Of a DNA stretch of 64,000 bases, positions 57,833-64,000 are shown one piece after another. The translations under genes were made by a program, and so were the position numbers. The stretch's first letter is position 1, and every line of letters begins with the position of its first letter. Source of the stretch: Bombilactobacillus bombi (GTDB lineage: Bacteria > Bacillota > Bacilli > Lactobacillales > Lactobacillaceae); contig NZ_CP031513.1 in assembly GCF_003522965.1 (NCBI RefSeq), positions 310,001-374,000 on the forward strand, written 5' to 3'. The notes under the pieces are model-generated. The model was not told the origin of the DNA. It saw only the letters and a program-made list of their open reading frames with translations, and ran no database searches.

Positions 57833-59331
57833 AGGAAAAAATAGCAAATTGGCGATTGACCATCCGCTTTAAATGGACCTGCTTATTAAGCTTGGCCATT
57901 TTTATGGTTTTTGGATTATTTGCGACTTTAATTTATACTTCTATCGAACAAGCTTTGTTGCATAATGAAGAAAATAATGTTCGTGATACGGTTTCAGCAG
58001 TTGATAGTCGCTTTAATGTTTATCAAGCTCCCTTAACCCGTCAACAAGTGCAACGACGCTTGGCCCCTAAAACTAAGCGCAATTTTCATGATACACATGG
58101 ACGATTAGTTACCGAAAGTCCAGAAGACTTTTACCGCGATAGCTTAACTAAGCAATTAGCTCGTGGAGATTTGTCTTTGGTATTATTTGACACTCATGGC
58201 AAACCCATATTTAAAATGGGTAATATTGACACAAAGTTCGAACGTACTACAACGACCAAAATCACAGTTGTCAAAAGGAATGCGCAACGTCTAAAACATT
58301 TACGAGCCTTGATGCCTATTTATTCTGAACGTACTAAGCAAATTATTGGATACGCTAAAATTACTAATGGTATGCGCAATTATCATCGAACTTTCCGGCA
58401 GTTGAATCAAAAGATGTTATTAGTTATTTTGTTTGCGATATTATTGAGTATTATACTTGGGTATTTATTAACTCAACCGCTAGTTCGAAGAATTAAACAA
58501 ATTAATCGAACAATCGACCAAATTAATGACGATCCTGATTCCACAGCTAGAATTCCACAACAGCGCTCTAATGATGAAATTACAGATTTAGTAGATCGAT
58601 TTAATCATATGTTAGATCGAATGCAAGATTATACTAATCAACAAAAAGAGTTTGTAGAAGACGTTTCGCATGAATTACGGACTCCCGTAGCAGTAATTGA
58701 AGGGCACTTAAAATTGCTACAACGCTGGGGAAAAGATGATCCACAAGTTTTGGAAGAATCGATTGATGCTTCGGTTAGTGAAATTGATCGTATGAAAAAG
58801 TTGATTCAAGAGATGTTAGATTTAACACGAGCTGAACAAATTGAAAATAATTATGTTAATGAAACAACTCAAGCCAACGAAACTATTCATCAAGCGTATA
58901 ACGATTTTGTTATGTTGCATCCTGATTTTAAAATAAACTTAGACGATACAGTTCCACCTAAAACCATAGTTAAAATTTATCGCAACCATTTAATGCAAAT
59001 TTTAGTTATTTTATTAGATAATGCGGTTAAATATTCACGTGATCGTAAAGAGATTAATCTGTCTGTTTCTACAGAGAGTAATATGTTGGCAATTGCCGTA
59101 CAAGATTTTGGTGTCGGTGTTAAGCAAGAAGATTTAAAACGGATTTTTAATCGCTTTTATCGTGTCGATAAAGCTCGTTCACGTCAAAGTGGTGGTAATG
59201 GACTAGGTTTATCGATTGCTAAAAAAATTGTTGAAATGTATAAGGGCAATATTTCGGCCGAAAGTGCTGTTGGTTCTGGGACTATTTTTCGTGTAAATTT
59301 ACCTTTGACTTCTAAAAAAAATAAACATTAA
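57829..59331 (+). CDS. Sensor histidine kinase (ArlS-like)
   Basis: 500 residues: TM1 (~17-38), an extracellular sensor region (~40-190), TM2 (~194-214), HAMP (~215-268), HisKA with SHELRTPVAVIEGH (~284, phospho-accepting His), and an ATPase domain with N box LLDNAVKYS (~400), DFGVGVKQEDLKRIFNRFYR and GGNGLGLSIAKKIV. Translationally coupled to the regulator gene. The signal is unknown. Confidence 0.94.
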   Translation: MKEKIANWRLTIRFKWTCLLSLAIFMVFGLFATLIYTSIEQALLHNEENNVRDTVSAVDSRFNVYQAPLTRQQVQRRLAPKTKRNFHDTHGRLVTESPEDFYRDSLTKQLARGDLSLVLFDTHGKPIFKMGNIDTKFERTTTTKITVVKRNAQRLKHLRALMPIYSERTKQIIGYAKITNGMRNYHRTFRQLNQKMLLVILFAILLSIILGYLLTQPLVRRIKQINRTIDQINDDPDSTARIPQQRSNDEITDLVDRFNHMLDRMQDYTNQQKEFVEDVSHELRTPVAVIEGHLKLLQRWGKDDPQVLEESIDASVSEIDRMKKLIQEMLDLTRAEQIENNYVNETTQANETIHQAYNDFVMLHPDFKINLDDTVPPKTIVKIYRNHLMQILVILLDNAVKYSRDRKEINLSVSTESNMLAIAVQDFGVGVKQEDLKRIFNRFYRVDKARSRQSGGNGLGLSIAKKIVEMYKGNISAESAVGSGTIFRVNLPLTSKKNKH

Positions 59332-59357
59332 GTTCGCTATCAAGGCGAACTTTTTTA
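59330..59357 (+). terminator. Two-component operon terminator
   Basis: AAGTTCGC pairs with GCGAACTT, then T6. Confidence 0.85.
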
Positions 59358-59458
59358 GTTACAAAAGAAATTTAATATATAAAATGAAACAAAAGCTTAT
59401 AAATGTTTATTGTTTTGTTTTGCTAAATTTCCTATACTAAATAAAGGATGTGAATTAA

Positions 59459-60088
59459 AGGAGTTTTTATTTAAAAAATTGTATCCGTTATCATATTGCT
59501 GATGTGTATTTTTACAATCAGCAGTGGTGGTCAAAAACAGTCACTACAACCTGCTCAACAAATGACAAAACAAAAACATTTCTATAAGGGTGAACTAATT
59601 AAAGCTGGAGGTCAGCTAGAGTTTGTAGATTATCCCGATAATTTTGCTGATTTAGTGAAAAAAGAAAAAGTGCCACGCAATCTAAAGGGAATAAAGAAGT
59701 GCTTGCACATCCGTCTACGCTAGCAACTTTACGTGTTAATAAAATACTAGCAGGTCATTATTTGCGACCAGAATTCAAAGCTTTGTTTATGGGTGAAAGT
59801 TAACTGCTAATTCTCTACAAGCAGCACAATCTTCGGAAATTGTAACTGTTATGGATAGTGATTCACCTTTACTACAATTTGACCAGCAATATGCAATAGT
59901 TCTCACACCTGTATTAAAGGGAACCAATGGCATAAAGAACCTTATTATATGCCTGTATATTCGGGGAAAAGTATTTTTGTCAAGAATAAAAACGGACAGT
60001 ACTTATTAGAAATAACGGTTGTGGTAGTGGCTTTGAACCTGAAAATTCTGAAGCACATATTGATCAACGGATGAACGCCTTAATTTAA
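59459..60088 (+). pseudogene. Decayed exported-protein gene, possible paralogue of the next gene
   Basis: AAAGGAG at ~59458-59463 is followed by a degenerate start (ATT TAA) and a signal-peptide-like frame (IVSVIILLMCIFTISSGG). The frame then breaks repeatedly: KEVLAHPSTLATLRVNKILAGHYLRP is in another frame, NSLQAAQSSEIVTVMDS and QQYAIVLTPVLKG in a third, then PYYMPVYSGKSIFVKNKNGQYLL and finally GSGFEPENSEAHIDQRMNALI. The order of features (signal, middle, KNGQYLL-type end) is reminiscent of the intact protein at 60124, so it may be an inactivated paralogue. At least three frameshifts or stops are needed. Confidence 0.7.
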
Positions 60089-60123
60089 AAGCATACACAA
60101 AAATAATTCTGGAAAGGATTTTT

Positions 60124-60963
60124 ATGATAAGAAAATATCGTTTACTAGCCTTAATTTCGATGATTATAATCTTCTTCGTGAGTGGTGGCTGTGCTAGTGC
60201 CCAACAAGCGCACAAGACTTCTACAACTAACATGTCTAACTATCAAAAAACTCTCAAGCAATCTCAATTAAAGGGCAAACAACAACAAGCCATTTTAAAA
60301 AATCTGACAGTTTCCACCTACGACAGCCCAGCCAGTGATGGACTGGGTCGAAGTAATTATCAACAAATGGTAAAATTATCAGATGCAGTAGTTCAAGGAG
60401 TAGTTACTAATTGGATTACATTACCATCAGAGAATAATCAACCACCATTCACAATATTGCAAGTGAATATCAATCGTTCATTAGTTAAAAAAAGTCATAA
60501 TTTAGTTGGTAAGTCTATTTATTATTATCAAGTAGGTGGATTACAAGGAAAGCAAAAAATCATTGCGCAATTGAATAAAAACAAATGGTCTAATACCTTA
60601 TCTGCTCAGCAACGCCGACAGGTTAGCTTGTTTGAGAAGGAAGGATTACCGATTCCTACCATTGGTACACAGGTAGTATTGGATTTAAATAAAGTTTCTC
60701 AAAAAGACTTTCCCCAAATGAAAGGAGTCATCCCTGCTAAAAATATTTATAATTTGGTCTGGGAAGAACAGAGCTTATGGCTAAAAGATAAACAAACAGG
60801 TAAATATCAACTGGCTAATAGTGATTTTATTAAAAAATTAGCTAATACTGATTTTCAGCAGCAACGAAAGGCCAGTGGCCGCGGTCCTTATGAACCAGCA
60901 CAAGCAGAGCAATTGCAAATTAATCAAAAAATTACTCAACAAATTAATCAAAAGATACAATAA
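60124..60963 (+). CDS. Putative lipoprotein of unknown function
   Basis: 279 residues with a basic start, a hydrophobic helix (~8-20) and SGGC (~22-25), an imperfect lipobox. The remainder is soluble: YDSPASDGLGRSNYQQMVKLSDAVVQGVV (~61), a central beta-rich region and a Gln-rich C-terminus. I do not recognise a family. ATG 60124 follows GGAAAGGATTTTT. It lies just after the decayed gene and before a terminator. Confidence 0.7.
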   Translation: MIRKYRLLALISMIIIFFVSGGCASAQQAHKTSTTNMSNYQKTLKQSQLKGKQQQAILKNLTVSTYDSPASDGLGRSNYQQMVKLSDAVVQGVVTNWITLPSENNQPPFTILQVNINRSLVKKSHNLVGKSIYYYQVGGLQGKQKIIAQLNKNKWSNTLSAQQRRQVSLFEKEGLPIPTIGTQVVLDLNKVSQKDFPQMKGVIPAKNIYNLVWEEQSLWLKDKQTGKYQLANSDFIKKLANTDFQQQRKASGRGPYEPAQAEQLQINQKITQQINQKIQ

Positions 60964-60995
60964 AAGCCTTGGATAAAATGATCCAAGGCTTTTTT
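60963..60995. terminator. Bidirectional terminator, lipoprotein gene / yidC
   Basis: AAAAGCCTTGGAT pairs with ATCCAAGGCTTTTT. Confidence 0.9.
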
Positions 60996-61000
60996 AATAA

Positions 61001-61981
61001 CTATTTGTTTTTGTGTTGCTGTTTGCCCGCATTGCGCTGGCGGTTACGTTGATGAATAATTGCTTCTTGTTGTTTCACAGCTGAATTATTAGTTGCAGTG
61101 GATTGTTGGCTACCCATCTTTTTAAAAGTATCTTCAGTAACAACAGTAACTACTGGATGTTCTTTAATATCGGCATCAACTTGTTTACGTACTCGCGGAG
61201 TAATTACAAAATCATTGAGTAATTGTTGAATCACAATGATTACCCCACCGATTAAGAAGTACAGTGCTAAAGCAGCTGAAGAAACCATACTAATAAAGAA
61301 AGTCATTGCTGGACTCATTAACAACATCATTTGCATTTGTTGCTTTTGCTCTTCTGGAATTGTCTTGGTGGACATCCATGCTTGAATAACATAGAACAGT
61401 GTTGCAATAATAGTAATAATCAAACTGGGTTTAGCTAAAGGTGCGCCCCAAAAAGTAGCTTTGGAAATTTCAGGTGAATATTGCACAGCTTGATAAATGG
61501 CAATAAAGACTGGAAATTGTAATAACAATGGTAAACAACCAATACCACCAGTTAATTTAATATTATTTTTTCGGTAGACTTCCATCATTAATTGACTAAC
61601 TTGAGCTTGTTCTTCTTGCGTTGTGGCATCTTTTTGATGCTTTTGAATCAGCTGCATTTGCGGCTGAATAACTTTCATTTTTTCTTGCTGAACTACAGAT
61701 TTTTTGGACTGCATTAAGCTCAAGGGCAGTAATACCAAGCGAACAACAAAAGAAATAATAATAATACCCCAAGCGTAACTTTCTTTGCCACCAATAGTTT
61801 TAGATGTATATAAAATTAATTGCTGAAAGGGCACGGCCAAATATTTATATATAAAACCATAAGGACCTCCAGTAGGAGGTTTTGTAGCGGCACTAACGCC
61901 TTGCCGCGAACAAGCAGCAGTTAAGAGCACTAAGCCCAGAAGGCCAGCAAATAATAAAATACGACGAACAGATTTCTTCAT
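61001..61981 (-). CDS. yidC: YidC/OxaA membrane protein insertase (lipoprotein form)
   Basis: 326 residues. Signal peptide with lipobox LLTAAC (~19-24), five hydrophobic segments, the cytoplasmic helical pair after TM1 (QKHQKDATTQEEQAQ) and the hydrophilic-groove Arg in FVVRLVLLP (~82). A basic C-terminal tail (INQRNRQRNAGKQ-like) suggests the YidC2 type that can interact with ribosomes. ATG 61981 follows GGAGATAGCTTA. acyP lies 22 bp upstream on the same strand. Confidence 0.93.
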   Translation of the reverse strand: MKKSVRRILLFAGLLGLVLLTAACSRQGVSAATKPPTGGPYGFIYKYLAVPFQQLILYTSKTIGGKESYAWGIIIISFVVRLVLLPLSLMQSKKSVVQQEKMKVIQPQMQLIQKHQKDATTQEEQAQVSQLMMEVYRKNNIKLTGGIGCLPLLLQFPVFIAIYQAVQYSPEISKATFWGAPLAKPSLIITIIATLFYVIQAWMSTKTIPEEQKQQMQMMLLMSPAMTFFISMVSSAALALYFLIGGVIIVIQQLLNDFVITPRVRKQVDADIKEHPVVTVVTEDTFKKMGSQQSTATNNSAVKQQEAIIHQRNRQRNAGKQQHKNK

Positions 61982-62002
61982 TAAGCTATCTCCAAATTTA
62001 GT

Positions 62003-62278
62003 TTATGATACCGAAAATTTTGTATATTGAGCTAAAGGTTGAGGCTCAACACTGACGTGATCAACTTGAGCAAATTGACTAGGACCTTTTTTAACAATTG
62101 CTAAAAAAGTCATTAAGTTTTCAGCAGGTCCTTGAGCTTCAATGTGCACACTACCGTCAGCTCGATTAGCTACGGAACCTACAATACCATATTTTTGAGC
62201 ATAAGTTAAAGTCATATAACGAAAACCTACTCCTTGAACTAATCCATAAACATCAATTGCGACATGTTTATCGGTCAA
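62003..62278 (-). CDS. acyP: Acylphosphatase
   Basis: About 91 residues. GLVQGVGFRYMT (catalytic Arg) and VANRADGSVHIEAQG (catalytic Asn) are the family motifs. TTG 62278 is eight bases after GAGGTG; GTG 62287, three codons further up, overlaps that site, so the shorter form is preferred. Confidence 0.92.
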   Translation of the reverse strand: MTDKHVAIDVYGLVQGVGFRYMTLTYAQKYGIVGSVANRADGSVHIEAQGPAENLMTFLAIVKKGPSQFAQVDHVSVEPQPLAQYTKFSVS

Positions 62279-62364
62279 TTTAATCACCTCACAATAATCT
62301 TATTATAACTGAAAGCGGCTATAAACCAAAATATCTGGTAAAATAAATCTGAAAGGAAGTTATT

Positions 62365-63126
62365 ATGGAATATATTACATCAGTTAAAAATGAAAAAATT
62401 AAAGAAATTAAAAAATTGGCGAATGCAAAGGGTCGGCGTCAACAACAGCGCTATTTAATTGAAGGAGAACATTTAGTACATGAAGCTCTTATTAATGATA
62501 TTGTGATTGAAGAATTGTTAGTTACCGAAAATTTTTTAAATCATGATGAGCATCATTTGGTAAAACAATTATATGATCAATGTGTTCAAATTGGTGATTC
62601 GGTTGCTAAACATCTTAGTGCAACAGTCACTCCTCAAGGAATATTTGCTGTAGTTGCTTTGCCGCCCACAGATCCTAATATTGATTATCAAGGTAAATGG
62701 TTGTTATTAGATCGGATTCAAGATCCAGGCAATGTGGGAACTATGATTAGAACTGCTGATGCTGCCGGCTATCAAGGGGTTATCTTAAGTAAAGATAGTG
62801 CTGATTTATTTGCTCCTAAAGTTCAGCGCTCTATGCAGGGGAGTCAATTTCATTTGCAGCTTTTAACAGCCAATTTACAGAAAATAATTACCAGCTTTAA
62901 GCAAAATCGTGTAACAGTTTATGGAACATTAGTTAATGAACAAGCTCGAGATTACCATCAAGTACAAGCACCCAAGAATTTAGCATTAATTATGGGCAAT
63001 GAAGCTCAAGGGATGAACAATAATTTAGCTCAGTTGGCTGATGAAAATTTGTATATTCCTTTAATTGGTCAAGCTGAATCCTTGAATGTCGCGATTGCAG
63101 CTGGTATTCTAATGTTTAATCTTTAA
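62365..63126 (+). CDS. SpoU/TrmH-family RNA 2'-O-methyltransferase
   Basis: 253 residues: an N-terminal L30e-like substrate-binding domain (YLIEGEHLVHEAL) and a SPOUT domain with DPGNVGTMIRTADAAGY (~122), IMGNEAQGM (~209-217) and IPLIGQAESLNVAIAAGI. It methylates rRNA or tRNA; the site is unknown. ATG 62365 follows GAAAGGAAGTTATT; divergent from acyP. Confidence 0.92.
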   Translation: MEYITSVKNEKIKEIKKLANAKGRRQQQRYLIEGEHLVHEALINDIVIEELLVTENFLNHDEHHLVKQLYDQCVQIGDSVAKHLSATVTPQGIFAVVALPPTDPNIDYQGKWLLLDRIQDPGNVGTMIRTADAAGYQGVILSKDSADLFAPKVQRSMQGSQFHLQLLTANLQKIITSFKQNRVTVYGTLVNEQARDYHQVQAPKNLALIMGNEAQGMNNNLAQLADENLYIPLIGQAESLNVAIAAGILMFNL

Positions 63127-63149
63127 TAATATATCGAGGTCAGTAAAAT

Positions 63150-63635
63150 ATGAAAGTTCCGGATTGGCATCAAGATCAGCAGTATTTGGAATTAGTAAGT
63201 GATTTGTTGGCTCAACCTGAGATTCAACGCTTACAGACAATTAAGCAACACCATTATTCCAATCGCTTGGAGCATTCGATTAGTGTATCTTATCGTAGCT
63301 ATTTATTAGGTCAGAAATGGCATCTGAATACTCGGGCTTTGGCTAGAGGTGGCTTATTGCATGACTTATTTTATTATGATTGGGATCCTAAACAAATGGA
63401 TTTTCGGACTCATTCCTATGTTCATGCACATATTGCGCTCAATAATGCCGCTAAGTTAACTACTTTGTCACCAATGGAAGCTGATATTATAGTTAAGCAT
63501 ATGTTTGGATCTACTACGCAAATGCCTCGTTATTGGGAAAGCTTGCTTGTTGGTTTAGTTGATGACGAGTGTGCGATTCAAGAAGCGATGGCACCCAAAT
63601 TATTATTATGGAAAAGAAAATTACAATTAAAATAA
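63150..63635 (+). CDS. HD-domain phosphohydrolase
   Basis: 161 residues with HHYSNRLEHSISVSY (~31-45), GLLHDLFYYDW (~69-79) and a later H/D set (THSYVHAHIAL), an HD superfamily metal site. Substrate unknown. ATG 63150 follows TCGAGGTCAGTAAAAT. It lies 23 bp after the SpoU gene, and just before the pheS leader. Confidence 0.88.
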   Translation: MKVPDWHQDQQYLELVSDLLAQPEIQRLQTIKQHHYSNRLEHSISVSYRSYLLGQKWHLNTRALARGGLLHDLFYYDWDPKQMDFRTHSYVHAHIALNNAAKLTTLSPMEADIIVKHMFGSTTQMPRYWESLLVGLVDDECAIQEAMAPKLLLWKRKLQLK

Positions 63636-63638
63636 AAA

Positions 63639-63667
63639 TTGAAATTTTGATGAGAAAGTTTTAGAAT
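63639..63667 (+). promoter_or_regulatory. pheS promoter
   Basis: TTGAAA (63639-63644), 17-bp spacer, TAGAAT (63662-63667), just before the T-box leader. Confidence 0.7.
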
Positions 63668-63673
63668 GTGATT

Positions 63674-63880
63674 AATGACGATGAAGGAAAATAGTAGTAC
63701 CAATATAGTTTATTAACAGGGACAATTGATGAAGTGAGAACAATTGATTAAACTAGGTGTGAATTCACTCTGGAGTCACAAACGTTAGTCGGCGTTATTC
63801 GACAATTAAGTGTGTCTATATCGATAGACAAACTAGGGTGGTACCGCGAAGCTTCGTCCCTTTCAGGGACGAGGCTTTTT
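63674..63880 (+). ncRNA. T-box riboswitch controlling pheS
   Basis: AGTA of the specifier-loop motif appears near 63693, GTGAATTCACTC carries the Phe specifier TTC (63764-63766, followed by A), and AGGGTGGTACCGCG (63835-63848) is the T-box. The attenuator GCTTCGTCCC/GGGACGAGGC (63851-63875) ends in T5. UGGU fits the A73 discriminator of tRNA-Phe. Uncharged tRNA-Phe would release pheS transcription. Confidence 0.93.
63851..63880 (+). terminator. pheS leader attenuator
   Basis: GCTTCGTCCC pairs with GGGACGAGGC (one G-T), loop TTTCA, T5 run. Confidence 0.88.
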
Positions 63881-63911
63881 ATTTACTGAAAAATTATTTT
63901 AGGAGGCAATC

Positions 63912-64000
63912 ATGGAACTTAAAAAAGTCTTAGATGATTTACATGAGCAAGGTTTACAGCAAATTAAAGCTGCCAAACAATTAGATACATTGAACGATAT
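63912..64000 (+). CDS. pheS: Phenylalanyl-tRNA synthetase alpha subunit, N-terminal end (cut by window)
   Basis: The first ~30 codons (MELKKVLDDLHEQG, IKAAKQLDTLNDI) match the coiled-coil N-terminus of PheS. ATG 63912 follows AGGAGGCAATC. Identity is confirmed by the Phe-specific T-box upstream. The remainder is outside the window. Confidence 0.92.
   Translation, partial: MELKKVLDDLHEQGLQQIKAAKQLDTLND

Noticed and set aside
1-64000. CRISPR array or insertion sequence
   Set aside because: Reading through the window I saw no regularly spaced repeats and no transposase frame.

Overview
The window looks like chromosomal DNA of an AT-rich lactic acid bacterium of the family Lactobacillaceae. The evidence is the synteny (hit / prsA / yhaM-yhaN-yhaO / yheA; ecsAB-trmB; ytpP-ytpR-murC; polA-mutM-coaE-nrdR-dnaB-dnaI-thrS; infC-rpmI-rplT; yqeG-yqeH-yhbY-nadD-yqeK-rsfS-tmcAL-yceD), strong AGGAGG ribosome binding sites, T-box control of aminoacyl-tRNA synthetases and a YidC2-type lipoprotein insertase. 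Genus cannot be fixed from the sequence alone; a bee-associated or related lactobacillus is only a guess.

Region 1 (1-13.7 kb) is a type 1 BREX phage-exclusion island: brxC (5' end outside the window), pglX, a tyrosine recombinase, an inverted partial second pglX, pglZ and a 3'-damaged brxL. The second pglX is colinear with the first in inverted orientation. It shares a perfect 130-bp inverted repeat at its 5' edge and three near-identical blocks further on (92, about 85 and 72 bp), while the methyltransferase core between the blocks is highly divergent. This is the architecture of a phase-variable specificity shuffler: inversion at one repeat pair gives a C-terminally truncated PglX, and two successive inversions give a full-length PglX with a different core. 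The C-terminal Lon-like domain of brxL survives only as frameshifted remnants.

Region 2 (13.7-18.0 kb) holds a YitT-type membrane protein, a tRNA-Gly(CCC), an orphan ImmA/IrrE-type metalloprotease of foreign appearance, and argS under a T-box.

Region 3 (18.0-30.7 kb) is housekeeping: an RluA-type pseudouridine synthase, a class A penicillin-binding protein, yheA, the yhaO-yhaN-yhaM nuclease cluster, PrsA foldase, HIT protein, the EcsAB transporter and TrmB.

Region 4 (30.7-46.3 kb) carries ytpP, ytpR, murC, a DyP-type peroxidase, the replication/repair run polA-mutM-coaE-nrdR-dnaB-dnaI, thrS under a T-box, and a translationally coupled metallophosphatase / CNT-like permease pair.

Region 5 (46.3-57 kb) has a class III fructose-1,6-bisphosphatase that seems to start at AUU, a cytochrome-b5-like protein, infC-rpmI-rplT behind an L20-type leader (infC apparently starting at AUA), the yqeG-to-yceD ribosome/NAD operon, and gnd.

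Region 6 (57-64 kb) has an OmpR/ArlRS-like two-component system, a decayed gene next to an intact putative lipoprotein, YidC, acylphosphatase, a SpoU methyltransferase, an HD-domain protein, and a T-box leading into pheS, which is cut by the window end. The most notable system is the invertible pglX arrangement in BREX.
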